From positions 25,368 through 89,367 of the forward strand of contig CAKREH010000015.1 of assembly GCA_934317215.1 (NCBI GenBank): 64,000 nt of DNA, read 5' to 3'. The notes under the pieces are model-generated. The model ran no database searches. It was not told the origin of the DNA and saw only the letters and a program-made list of their open reading frames with translations. The stretch comes from an uncultured Roseburia sp. GTDB taxonomy: Bacteria > Bacillota > Clostridia > Lachnospirales > Lachnospiraceae. A program made the position numbers and the translations under genes. Shown here piece by piece: positions 41,999 to 51,206 of this stretch. Numbering within the stretch: the first letter of the stretch is position 1; the number at the start of each line of letters is the position of its first letter.

Positions 41999-43504
41999 TT
42001 ATTTTGCAAGACGCAGCTCGATCACACTGTTTGCCGGCATTGTGACATTCAGTCCGTTTTCTGTCTCCTCATAAGCAGTAAAATCTTTTTCTGTCACGGT
42101 ATCCGGTGCCTCAAATGTGTTATGTGCATGCATATCGGAATCAGTCACGATCCTTGCCTCAGTCACATGATAGCCACGGTTTGCAAGCTGGATCTCCACC
42201 TTTTCCGATGCTTCCACAGACAGATTATTCATGGTGACAGTGATCACGCCGTCTTTATCCATAGATACGGACTCTGTGATCTTCGGTACTTTCCACTCAT
42301 CCGGTCCGATCTCTCCTGCGCCGGTCAAAGTACTCTCTAACAGGTCTGCGCCCTGATGATGGCGGTACATATGCATGACATGGTAGGTCGGTGTCTTTAT
42401 CATCTGACCGCCCTCTGTCAGAAGTACAGACTGTAAAACGTTGACCATCTGTGCTAAGTCAGCCATTTTGACACGGTCGCTGTGCTTGTTGAAAATATTT
42501 AAGGTGATACCTGCAACAAGTGCATCACGCACTGTATTCTGCTGATACAAAAATCCCGGATTCGTGCCCGGCTCACAGGTATACCAGGTTCCCCACTCGT
42601 CCACGATCATACCGACTTTTTTGTCCGGATCGTACTCATCCATGATCGCACCGTGGCGCTCGATCAATGTCTCCATGTAGAGTGCTTTGGACAGCGTCTT
42701 ATACCACACATCCGCGTCAAAGTCTGTGGAACTTCCTTTGATCTCCCAGCCCTCCGGATGTACATAGTAATGGAGGGAAAGACCATCCATAAATCCGTGC
42801 CACTGCTCGGCATGATCAAATGCCGTATTTAACACACCTTTTGTCCAATAGTAGTCTGCAACATTTGCACCGCAGCAGATCTTTTTGATTGGACGGTCCG
42901 GGTGATAATTGCGCACATAGGTCTGGTATCTGCGGTACTCATTTGCATAATATTCCGGTGTCATATTTCCGCCGCATCCCCAGTTTTCATTGCCGACACC
43001 AAAATAGTCCACTTTCCATGGTGCCTCATGTCCGTTTTCTTTTCTTAAGTCTGCCATCGGGGAGACGCCCTCAAAGGTCATATACTCCACCCACTCGGAC
43101 ATCTCACGGACCGTTCCACTTCCAAGGTTACCGTTAACGTAAGTCTTACAGCCGATCTGACGGCACAGTTCCATATATTCATGTGTTCCGAAACTGTTAT
43201 CTTCCACAACACCACCCCAGTGTGTGTTGATCATTTTTTTACGCTTTTCCTTCGGTCCGATTCCGTCCATCCAGTGATATTCGTCCGCAAAGCAGCCACC
43301 CGGCCAGCGCAGTACCGGAACTTTTAATTCCTTTAATGCGTCCACAACATCGGTGCGCATGCCGTTTACATTCGGAATCTCCGATTTTTCGCCGACATAA
43401 ATTCCCTCATAAATACATCTCCCCAGATGCTCCGAAAAATGTCCATAGATTTCCGGCTCAATATGACTCTTTTTGTTTTCCTCATTGATGATCAGTTTTG
43501 CCAT
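41999..43504 (-). CDS. abfA: Alpha-L-arabinofuranosidase, GH51 (second copy)
   Basis: The 501-residue enzyme has the GH51 acid/base Glu at about residue 173 (GVGNENWG) and nucleophile at about residue 303 (IVDEWGTWY). There is no signal peptide, so it works inside the cell. It differs considerably from the GH51 at 13582-15096 (for example a different pattern in the C-terminal beta domain), which suggests different oligosaccharide preference. GGAGAGGG lies before ATG 43504. It follows the GH43 gene by 15 bases, a clear operon. Confidence 0.95.
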   Translation of the reverse strand: MAKLIINEENKKSHIEPEIYGHFSEHLGRCIYEGIYVGEKSEIPNVNGMRTDVVDALKELKVPVLRWPGGCFADEYHWMDGIGPKEKRKKMINTHWGGVVEDNSFGTHEYMELCRQIGCKTYVNGNLGSGTVREMSEWVEYMTFEGVSPMADLRKENGHEAPWKVDYFGVGNENWGCGGNMTPEYYANEYRRYQTYVRNYHPDRPIKKICCGANVADYYWTKGVLNTAFDHAEQWHGFMDGLSLHYYVHPEGWEIKGSSTDFDADVWYKTLSKALYMETLIERHGAIMDEYDPDKKVGMIVDEWGTWYTCEPGTNPGFLYQQNTVRDALVAGITLNIFNKHSDRVKMADLAQMVNVLQSVLLTEGGQMIKTPTYHVMHMYRHHQGADLLESTLTGAGEIGPDEWKVPKITESVSMDKDGVITVTMNNLSVEASEKVEIQLANRGYHVTEARIVTDSDMHAHNTFEAPDTVTEKDFTAYEETENGLNVTMPANSVIELRLAK

Positions 43505-43519
43505 TGTTCCCTCTCCTTT

Positions 43520-44482
43520 TTATTTATTTTCATAGGAAAATACCGGTCTTCCGGCTTCATCCCATTTTACCTTCATAAGCATCGCATGACGGTTCGGATT
43601 GTACAACGGATCTCCGTTAATTACTGCCTCCGTCCGCGCGTGGTAGACCATGACATCATTTCCATCTTCATCCATGGTAAACGAGTTGTGTCCCGGCCCG
43701 TAAATGCCCAGTTTTTCACAGGTTTTTAATACCGGATAACGCTCTTTTTTCCACAAGCGCGGATCTAAAAGGTCCGCATCCTCATCGATGGATAACATTC
43801 CCACACAGTAATCCACACCCGTCTCGCTCGCCGAGTATGTTAAGAACAGTTTTCCGTCATGATGGATCACGGCAGGTCCCTCGTTGACCCAGAACCCTTT
43901 CCGCTCCCAGTCGTAATCCGGGGTGGTAAGAAGCACCTGCACTGTTTTTAACTGATTGCCGGACTCCATCTTTGCAATGTAGAGATTTGAAATCATTTTG
44001 CCGACTCCGACCTTTTCTGCCCAGACACAATAATATTCACCTTTATTTTCAAAGACGGTCGCATCCAGCGAAAATGCCTCAAAAGAAAACTCATCCTCCG
44101 CTGCGCGTTTCATCTTTCCAAGTTCCACCCACTCATCCGTCAGCGGATCGTCCCCGCTGCACTCTAACACATATGGACGGATCTTCCAGATATCTTCTGC
44201 CTCGCCTCCCGCAAAATAAATATACCATTTTCCAAACAGATAGTGGATCTCCGGTGCCCAGATATGATAACTCATCGGACCGGACTCATGTTTCTTCCAG
44301 ACCATGACTTCCTCTGCCCCGGAAAGTTCCGCCAGTGATCCGGCACGTCTCAATACGATCCCGTCATACGCCGGAACCGACGCTGTAAAATAATATGAGC
44401 CGTCCGTATGACGGTAAACATATGGATCCGCCCTCTGTAAAATCCACGGTTCATTGTACTTTAAAGATTTTTCATCTGACAT
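43520..44482 (-). CDS. GH43 exo-arabinofuranosidase-type enzyme
   Basis: The 320-residue five-bladed propeller enzyme has GH43 catalytic parts: Asp in RADPYVYRHTDG, Asp in SLDATVFENKGEYY, and Glu in VNEGPAVIHHDG. No signal peptide is present, so it acts on imported arabino-oligosaccharides, probably removing terminal arabinose from alpha-1,5 chains. ATG 44482 has GGGAGGAT before it. It is co-transcribed with the downstream GH51. A dyad at 44554-44566 lies upstream. Confidence 0.9.
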   Translation of the reverse strand: MSDEKSLKYNEPWILQRADPYVYRHTDGSYYFTASVPAYDGIVLRRAGSLAELSGAEEVMVWKKHESGPMSYHIWAPEIHYLFGKWYIYFAGGEAEDIWKIRPYVLECSGDDPLTDEWVELGKMKRAAEDEFSFEAFSLDATVFENKGEYYCVWAEKVGVGKMISNLYIAKMESGNQLKTVQVLLTTPDYDWERKGFWVNEGPAVIHHDGKLFLTYSASETGVDYCVGMLSIDEDADLLDPRLWKKERYPVLKTCEKLGIYGPGHNSFTMDEDGNDVMVYHARTEAVINGDPLYNPNRHAMLMKVKWDEAGRPVFSYENK

Positions 44483-44553
44483 GCAGTATCCTCCCATCTC
44501 ATAACATTCGCATGATTTTTCTTATACACAGTATACTCCTTATTTGTTTTTTT

Positions 44554-44566
44554 GTATAGATTATAC
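44554..44566. promoter_or_regulatory. 13-bp dyad GTATAGATTATAC before the GH43 gene
   Basis: GTATA and TATAC surround GAT in the AT-rich region 72 bases before the GH43 start. It overlaps promoter-like TATAAT sequences and could be an operator for a regulator such as the COG4189-like protein. Confidence 0.35.
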
Positions 44567-44630
44567 TAAAATATTATATACTTTTCTAAAATCAAAAAAA
44601 ACGCGGAATACTTCACCAGGCGAAAAAAAA

Positions 44631-44651
44631 GCGGAAGCACACTGCCTCCGC
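44631..44651 (-). terminator. Terminator of the AGCS symporter gene
   Basis: GCGGAAGCACACTGCCTCCGC forms a compact stem followed on the minus strand by TTTTTTTT, 16 bases beyond the symporter stop. Confidence 0.8.
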
Positions 44652-44666
44652 CGTTTTTATTTTTCA

Positions 44667-46052
44667 CTAATATTTCTGTTTTTCAAAGTATTTCTTCGTC
44701 TCTGCCACTACCACACCACTCAATGCAACCAGTGCGATCAGGTTTGGCAATGCCATCAGCCCGTTAAAGATATCTGCGATCGTCCATACAGCAGATACCG
44801 TCATGAATGGTCCTATAAACACTGCAAGGATATACAGCCAGCAATATCCCTTTAAAACAGCCTTTTTGTCCCCAACCAGATATTCCAGACATTTTTCACT
44901 GTAATAATTCCATCCAAGGATCGTCGTAAATGCGAAGAATACAAGACATAACATTAACACAAAAGATGCCACCTGCTCCGGGAACGGCAGTCCCATCTGA
45001 AATGCCTTCGTGGTTACGGAGACACCCTCTAATCCCATATCCCAGGCTCCTGTGATCACGATGGAAAGTCCGGTCATCGTACAGATGATCACCGTGTCAA
45101 TGATCGTCCCAAGCATGGATACAAGTCCCTGTGTCACCGGCTCATTTGTCTTTGCAGCAGCCGCTGCGATCGGTGCGCTGCCAAGCCCTGCCTCATTCGA
45201 AAAGATCCCGCGGGCAATTCCCATCTGCATGGCGATCAGGATCGATCCCAGGGTTCCGCCTGCAGCCGCACGAAGTCCAAATGCACTCTGTATGATCTCT
45301 GCGATCGCACCCGGAATCGCACTAAGATGGGTAAATAGTATGATCAGTACCATAACGACATAAAGCAGTGCCATAAAAGGTACCACAACCTGTGCTACTG
45401 TGGAAATACGCTTAATACCGCCAATGATAACCAGTGCCACACACAGTGTCAGAATAATACCTGCGATCACAACCGTCCAGGAATAGGTTCTGCCAAACAG
45501 TTCCACCGTCCATGTATTCTGCGGATCAAAGAAATTGTTCACGGCACTTGTGATCCCGTTGATCTGCGTAAAAGTTCCGATTCCAAGTAAACCTACTCCG
45601 ACACCGAAAAATGCAAAAATTTTTGCAAGCCATTTCCATTTTTCACCCATCCCGTTTTCGATGTAATAAAACGGTCCTCCGACGATATGACCGTCCTTTG
45701 CCACAACACGGTATTTAATTGCAAGCAGACACTCGGAATATTTCGTCGCCGTTCCAAGCAGTGCTGCGATCCACATCCAGAACAGTGCACCCGGTCCTCC
45801 GGCGACAAGCGCGGTTGCCACGCCGACAATGTTACCTGTTCCGATCGTTGCAGACAATGCTGTGCAGAGTGCGCCGAAACTTGAAACTTCCCCGTGTTCT
45901 CCATTTTTTTCATTTGCCACCATATGTTTTATGGCAAGCGGCAGCTTCGTGATCTGAAGTCCACGCAGCCGGATCGTAAGAAAGATACCAACCGCTAAGA
46001 TCAACACGATCAGTGGAACTCCCCAGACGAAATCATCAATCGCTTTTAACAT
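44667..46052 (-). CDS. Alanine/glycine:cation symporter (AGCS family)
   Basis: The 461-residue protein has about ten membrane spans and the AGCS signature region GTGNIVGVATALVAGGPGALFWMW, with later GSAPIAAAAAKTNEPVTQG. Members move alanine or glycine with sodium. ATG 46052 is used with AAAGGAACGGG before it, rather than the frame to 46100. It lies between two arabinan-enzyme genes, on the same strand, but the two functions are unrelated and it has its own terminator. Confidence 0.93.
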   Translation of the reverse strand: MLKAIDDFVWGVPLIVLILAVGIFLTIRLRGLQITKLPLAIKHMVANEKNGEHGEVSSFGALCTALSATIGTGNIVGVATALVAGGPGALFWMWIAALLGTATKYSECLLAIKYRVVAKDGHIVGGPFYYIENGMGEKWKWLAKIFAFFGVGVGLLGIGTFTQINGITSAVNNFFDPQNTWTVELFGRTYSWTVVIAGIILTLCVALVIIGGIKRISTVAQVVVPFMALLYVVMVLIILFTHLSAIPGAIAEIIQSAFGLRAAAGGTLGSILIAMQMGIARGIFSNEAGLGSAPIAAAAAKTNEPVTQGLVSMLGTIIDTVIICTMTGLSIVITGAWDMGLEGVSVTTKAFQMGLPFPEQVASFVLMLCLVFFAFTTILGWNYYSEKCLEYLVGDKKAVLKGYCWLYILAVFIGPFMTVSAVWTIADIFNGLMALPNLIALVALSGVVVAETKKYFEKQKY

Positions 46053-46164
46053 TTGTACCCGTTCCTTTCCCAAAACTTTAGATATGTACCACATTACCAT
46101 GGGAAAGATTTCTTTGCAAGTATTTTATGCTCCGTCTGCCGTTTCTCACGTCTTTGCTTTCATT

Positions 46165-47718
46165 TTACTCAAAATATTTAACGCCCCAGACACTCTCATC
46201 TGCTCCTGCCGCAGAAAATGTCATAACATCTGTGCCTGCTTCATCTTTCATCTGACAGAATACACCGTTATATTCTTTTTCCCCGTATGTGATCGTCATA
46301 TAACAGGTGTCCTGCTCCATACTCCAGATTCCTTCTAAGTTTTCGCCGTACACTTTTCCATTCTCCATCAGTACCAGTTTTACCGGCTGCGCGATTTCTG
46401 CACTGATCGCAGTTCCCTGGTTGATCACATAATAAGTTCCAGCCACTTCCGAAATGTCATAACCGCTCTCTGCGATCGTCTCGCCGTCTGTCGCATACGG
46501 AAGCATACATGGCCATCCATCCTGATTCAGGAAATACTGATGCACACGGGGTTCATGATACTCCTGCCCGTTGTCAAAGCGCGTGTGGTATACAATATAT
46601 TTCTTTCCATCTTCATCCACAAAAGCTGAATTGTGCCCGGTCGCCATATATGCCTTATTAAGACCCGGCAGATAATAATTGCCGGAAAGTTTTAAGCCAT
46701 AAGCTGCATTGTCATCCCACATCCCCGGATATGCCCCATTCATATCGACATACTCTCCATCCACCGTTTTTGAGCGGAACACACGCATCTGATATCCTCC
46801 CTCTCTCGTCAGGGAACCATAGGAAACAAACAGATAATAATATCCGCTTTCCTCATCATAGAGAATGTAAGGTCCCTCGATCGATTTGTGTCCGCCGCCA
46901 AGCAGGCGTTTTCCAAAATACGGATCCACGCCGTTTTTCTCATCTTCTTTGGGATGGATGACCAATCCCGTTTTCTCATCAATCTCTAACAGGAAAATTC
47001 CACCCGACCACGAGCCATAGACCATCCACATTTTTCCGTCCGCATCATAAAAGACGGTCGGATCGATCGCATTTGGATATTTCTCATAGTTATATTTATT
47101 TCCCGCCATGATATAGTTCTTTTTTGCATAGCCGATGTCCACATAATCGAGCACATCAGTTGCCTCGATCGTATCTTTCGCGAATCCGGAATAAATGAGT
47201 GCTCCCTTCCATGTATACGGTCCCTCCGGTTTATCTGAAACAGCATAGCACAGATTCGATGCATTCCATGTCGAGGACGTACAGAAATACATATAATATA
47301 AGTCCTGTGCCCTGTTATAGACCACGTCCGGTGCCCAGACATGATAAGTCCCATCGTCAGTCGGTATCACAGAGTCTCTGCTTCCCGTATAATCAAATAC
47401 ATGCTCTGTTCCAAGCAGATCATCAAAGATCGGATTCGACTGCGTATATCCGTCACCGATCGATGTCCAGTTCCGCAGATTTTCAGACGATGCCGCTGAC
47501 ATATGTGATCCGAAAATGTAATAGGTACCGTCCGCCTCTATCACGGATGGATCATGTACACTGACGCCCGCCGTAATATCCGCCGTTTTGATTCCATCAT
47601 AACTCACTGTAAAATCCTTCGGGATCTTCTCTCCCCCCGACAGTGCCACCCCTGTAAGTACTGCAGCAAACCCCAATACAATTCCTGCATAAAAAATGAT
47701 TTTGCTTTGTTTTCTCAT
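46165..47718 (-). CDS. Secreted endo-alpha-1,5-L-arabinanase, GH43
   Basis: The 517-residue protein starts with a hydrophobic signal or anchor helix (IIFYAGIVLGFAAVLTGVALSG) and a GH43 propeller: Asp in VHDPSVIEADGTYYIFGSH, Asp in AIDPTVFYDADGKMWMVYGSW, and Glu in KSIEGPYILYDEE. A C-terminal domain (VINQGTAISAEIAQPVKL) follows, as in two-domain endo-arabinanases such as AbnB. It would cut long arabinan outside the cell to fragments for the inner GH51/GH43 enzymes. GGAGGAG precedes ATG 47718. Confidence 0.92.
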   Translation of the reverse strand: MRKQSKIIFYAGIVLGFAAVLTGVALSGGEKIPKDFTVSYDGIKTADITAGVSVHDPSVIEADGTYYIFGSHMSAASSENLRNWTSIGDGYTQSNPIFDDLLGTEHVFDYTGSRDSVIPTDDGTYHVWAPDVVYNRAQDLYYMYFCTSSTWNASNLCYAVSDKPEGPYTWKGALIYSGFAKDTIEATDVLDYVDIGYAKKNYIMAGNKYNYEKYPNAIDPTVFYDADGKMWMVYGSWSGGIFLLEIDEKTGLVIHPKEDEKNGVDPYFGKRLLGGGHKSIEGPYILYDEESGYYYLFVSYGSLTREGGYQMRVFRSKTVDGEYVDMNGAYPGMWDDNAAYGLKLSGNYYLPGLNKAYMATGHNSAFVDEDGKKYIVYHTRFDNGQEYHEPRVHQYFLNQDGWPCMLPYATDGETIAESGYDISEVAGTYYVINQGTAISAEIAQPVKLVLMENGKVYGENLEGIWSMEQDTCYMTITYGEKEYNGVFCQMKDEAGTDVMTFSAAGADESVWGVKYFE

Positions 47719-47817
47719 ACGGCTCCTCCATTTCTGTATGATATCTAACTCTACAATAGCAAAATCATTCTTATTTTACAATTATTTATTTTACTTTTTT
47801 ATAAAATATTTTACTTT

Positions 47818-48816
47818 TTATTTTTGTTCCCATTCCTGCTCGCGGAACAGATTATCAACGATCACACGGTACTCCGCCACATGCTGCGTCTTTTTGATCT
47901 GCTTTACATATTTTTCGGGTTCTGTAAAATATTTTGCAAAATAAAACCACAACTCTTTCATACGAAACAGCGTGTTGCGCTCCCCTGACATCACATCCAG
48001 ATATCCTTTTAATATGTCATCATGAAATGCATGAAACTGATCCTTTGTGATCGGCGCATGTCCTGTGAGTTCTCCGATCAGACCCGGATTTTTTAAAACT
48101 CCTCTTCCAAGCATGATATGGGATACGCGGCTGGCAGAATCCTCCTGCACTTCCTGCTGTGCGTAATGCGCCATCCCATATTCTTTATTTTTCTCTTCCA
48201 TCCGCTCTTCCCAGTTTTTATAGTCCTGTACGGAGCAGATATCCCCGTTGTAACACAGGGTGTGTCTGCTGTTTTCTACCGCATATAAAAATGCTCCCAT
48301 ATCCGGCATATTGTTGTAAAAATCCTTCTGTACCCTCGGGTGGATGATCAGCTCCTCCATCGGATATTTTTCATAAATGGAGAGAAGATGCTCCCACTCT
48401 CCGGCATCATTTACACCAACACGCGTTTTGACAGAGATCCGCAGCGGACATTCCGCAAAGATCTCTTCCAGAAAATGATCCAGTTCCTCCGGCACTGCAA
48501 GAAATCCTGCACCGCGGTGCTTTGCCACAACCGTTCCGGACGGACACCCAAGATTCAGGTTGACACTCTCATAGCCATAATTTCCTAACTCTTTTGCGAT
48601 CGCTAAAAAATCTTCCGCCCGGTTTGTAAGGATCTGTGGAACCACATGCATCCCCTCATTATGTTCCGGCAGGATATCTTTGATCTCTTTGTAATTCATT
48701 TTTTTATTGTTGATAAACGGGGTAAAATAGGTTTCTATATTTCCAAAATGTTTCTGGTATGCATTCCGGAACACAAAACCGGTAAGACCTTCCATCGGTG
48801 CTAAATAAAATTTCAT
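47818..48816 (-). CDS. dus: tRNA-dihydrouridine synthase family protein
   Basis: The flavoprotein reduces uridines in tRNA. The N-terminal FYLAPMEGLTGFVFRNAY motif, NLGCPSGTVVAKHRGAGFL with catalytic Cys, and SVKTRVGV match Dus. The product is about 332 residues. ATG 48816 follows AGGA seven bases upstream; ATG 48825 is an alternative. The stop of the upstream wall-protein gene (TAG at 48827-48829) overlaps this site, so translation may be coupled. Confidence 0.93.
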   Translation of the reverse strand: MKFYLAPMEGLTGFVFRNAYQKHFGNIETYFTPFINNKKMNYKEIKDILPEHNEGMHVVPQILTNRAEDFLAIAKELGNYGYESVNLNLGCPSGTVVAKHRGAGFLAVPEELDHFLEEIFAECPLRISVKTRVGVNDAGEWEHLLSIYEKYPMEELIIHPRVQKDFYNNMPDMGAFLYAVENSRHTLCYNGDICSVQDYKNWEERMEEKNKEYGMAHYAQQEVQEDSASRVSHIMLGRGVLKNPGLIGELTGHAPITKDQFHAFHDDILKGYLDVMSGERNTLFRMKELWFYFAKYFTEPEKYVKQIKKTQHVAEYRVIVDNLFREQEWEQK

Positions 48817-48826
48817 CTCTGTCATC

Positions 48827-51163
48827 CTACAACGCTTCCCACTGCGCATACAGTGTTACGGTTGCCCCATTTGTAACAGAAAGATTTGATACCGATGCCT
48901 CATCTGCATAAAAAGTAGCACTTCCGTCTGCTTTCGTACTCCAGCCGATAAACTTATATCCTTCTCTCTGGAACGTATTTGCAGAAAGCTTATAAGTTTT
49001 ATTGTATTTACATGAACTGATCGTTTTCATGGAACCACTGGCTGCACCGTTTCCATCAAATGCAATGTTATAGGTATTGATCTTCCACTTAGCATAAAGT
49101 TTATAATTTTTGCGGGTTCCCTTTTTGATCTTTGTGATCTTGTTTTTGTAATCAGATTCCGTATACCATCCTTTAAAGGTATATCCCTCTTTTTCTGCTG
49201 CTGCAATCGTAAATGTAGGTGTATCGTAATAATAGCTGGTTGGGTTTTCAGATGAAACACTGCCGCCGTTTGGCACATATTTTATAGAGTATGTTTTCCT
49301 GCTCCACTGTGCATACAAAGTGATCGTCTTGCCGTCTTTGCCTGTGATATTCCGGATATCTTCGCCGTCTCCATAAAAATCACCCTTGCCGTTTTTCTTC
49401 GTATTCCATCCCTCAAACACATAACCTTTACGCTTAAATTTGTTTTTTGCAAGTGTATATGTTTTGTCATATTTGCAGACAGTTTCATTTTTCATGGAAC
49501 CGCTGGTTGCACCATTGCCATTGTATTTGATCCTGTACTTATTGATCTGCCATTTTGCATAAAATGTAAGATTTCCTGTGCTTCCTTTTTTTACCTGTGT
49601 CACACGTTTCGTACATTTTTTGTCTTTATACCAGCCTTTAAATGTATATCCATATCTGACCGGTGTTTTTAATTTGAACGTTTTTGTTTCAACATTGTAT
49701 TTCTTCTCAGTTCCGTCGGCAAGCTCTCCTCCATTTGCTTTGTAGGTGATCTTGTACGTCTCACCCGCCCACTGTGCATACAGATCAACAACTGCACCAT
49801 TCTTTGCGGAAAGATTATCGATTTCCTCTTTGTTGCCGTATTTTTTCCCGCTTCCATCTGCCTTTGTGGTCCAGCGGACAAAATGATATCCTTTGCGTTT
49901 AAACTTATTTTTATTAAGTGTGTATGTCATGTCGTATTCAAGATTTTTCATCTCTTTGACACTTCCGCTGTCTGATTTGTTCCCATGAAAACGGATCGTA
50001 TATTTATTTGCCTTCCATTTTGCATAGAGCGTAAGATTCCCTTTTGACCCTTTCGGTATCGTCGTAATCTTATTTTTAAAACTGCTCTCTTTGTACCAGC
50101 CCTTAAAAGTATATCCTTTTTTCGATGGATTCTTCAGTGTGATCGTATCAGTTGTGATCTTATAGGACGACGGGTTTGCACTGTTGTTTTCGCCATCATA
50201 AAGCTCATAACTGATCTTATATTCTTTTGTAACAGGATCGTCCGGGTCATCACTGCTTCCGCCACCGTATTTTGCCCAGTAAACATCCCTTGCACGTTTC
50301 GCACGTCCGTCAAAATATACGCTGGCACAGCGCTCAAAATAGCGCGCCCAGTTATAGCCTGCCATATAAGCTCCATCTGCCGTGTTTTCCACATTCTGGA
50401 TTTTCGAAAATGCATATTTTTCAGAATGTTCCAGCTCATACTTAAGAAACTTAAGCTGCCCGTCAATTGAAGTATAATCGTATCCGTTACTGCTGCAGTA
50501 ACTCTTTAAATCATCATATCTTGAAGCGTTCCACTGGCAGATACCATAGCTTATCTTGCCGTTGGTATCAATAATGCTTGCGGTCGGGTTAAAAGAGGAT
50601 TCACTCTCAATATTGGCGAGCACACCACATGCCGCTGCAGTATTCAGATTCAGCTTATTTTTTGCAAATTTATATACTTTTTTCTGGTTTGCCTTTATCT
50701 CATCCTGTGAAATAGAAGCTCCCTTGTAGAGACTGTTCCCTGTGATCACCACATTCACATACGGAATTTTACTTTTTAAATCCGCACCAAGTGAATACTG
50801 ACTGGTATCCCATTTTGGATCAAATTCATAAACAAAATAATTTGTTTTATCATAATCTCCGACACAGCTCCAGGTTACCGGGATGCTTGTCACATCTTTC
50901 CCGCCATCCAGATACACATCAATGCTCTGCGGCATCTTAGCCAGCAGACGATTCAGGCTGAGTTTGCCTGTCACACGTATCTCTTTCGGGTTGTCCGAAA
51001 AATCTGCAAATCCTGTGATCTTTTTCTTTTCTGCCGTACGCTCCTGCGTCTTTGTTTCTGCCGCATACACAGAAATATCTGTTGCAGCCGTACCGACAGC
51101 AAGCAGGAGCGCCATCGCCCCTGCTGCCAGTCTTGTCATGATTTTCTTTGCATAACTTTTCAT
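48827..51163 (-). CDS. Secreted protein with phage-tail-type lysozyme domain and InlB-like repeats
   Basis: The 778-residue protein begins with a signal peptide (SYAKKIMTRLAAGAMALLLAV, cleavage near AETK). Next comes an Ig-like part (residues about 45-140), then a phage-tail lysozyme domain (VLANIESESSFNPTASIIDTNGKISYGICQWN) with Glu in NIESES as likely catalytic acid. The C-terminal half has six InlB B-type (Listeria-Bacteroides) repeats of about 65-70 residues, each with GYTFKGWYK- or GYxFxxW-like ends and LYAQW/LYAKW. It is likely wall-linked and cuts peptidoglycan. ATG 51163 is chosen since GAGGA is six bases before it; 51175 is less likely. Confidence 0.88.
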   Translation of the reverse strand: MKSYAKKIMTRLAAGAMALLLAVGTAATDISVYAAETKTQERTAEKKKITGFADFSDNPKEIRVTGKLSLNRLLAKMPQSIDVYLDGGKDVTSIPVTWSCVGDYDKTNYFVYEFDPKWDTSQYSLGADLKSKIPYVNVVITGNSLYKGASISQDEIKANQKKVYKFAKNKLNLNTAAACGVLANIESESSFNPTASIIDTNGKISYGICQWNASRYDDLKSYCSSNGYDYTSIDGQLKFLKYELEHSEKYAFSKIQNVENTADGAYMAGYNWARYFERCASVYFDGRAKRARDVYWAKYGGGSSDDPDDPVTKEYKISYELYDGENNSANPSSYKITTDTITLKNPSKKGYTFKGWYKESSFKNKITTIPKGSKGNLTLYAKWKANKYTIRFHGNKSDSGSVKEMKNLEYDMTYTLNKNKFKRKGYHFVRWTTKADGSGKKYGNKEEIDNLSAKNGAVVDLYAQWAGETYKITYKANGGELADGTEKKYNVETKTFKLKTPVRYGYTFKGWYKDKKCTKRVTQVKKGSTGNLTFYAKWQINKYRIKYNGNGATSGSMKNETVCKYDKTYTLAKNKFKRKGYVFEGWNTKKNGKGDFYGDGEDIRNITGKDGKTITLYAQWSRKTYSIKYVPNGGSVSSENPTSYYYDTPTFTIAAAEKEGYTFKGWYTESDYKNKITKIKKGTRKNYKLYAKWKINTYNIAFDGNGAASGSMKTISSCKYNKTYKLSANTFQREGYKFIGWSTKADGSATFYADEASVSNLSVTNGATVTLYAQWEAL

Positions 51164-51206
51164 GTCTGTCCTCATTCCTGCGGATTACTGATATCTTCCA
51201 GTACCT

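Noticed and set aside
13582..43504. The two GH51 genes as recent duplicates
   Set aside because: Their sequences differ throughout, apart from the catalytic motifs, and they sit in different operons.
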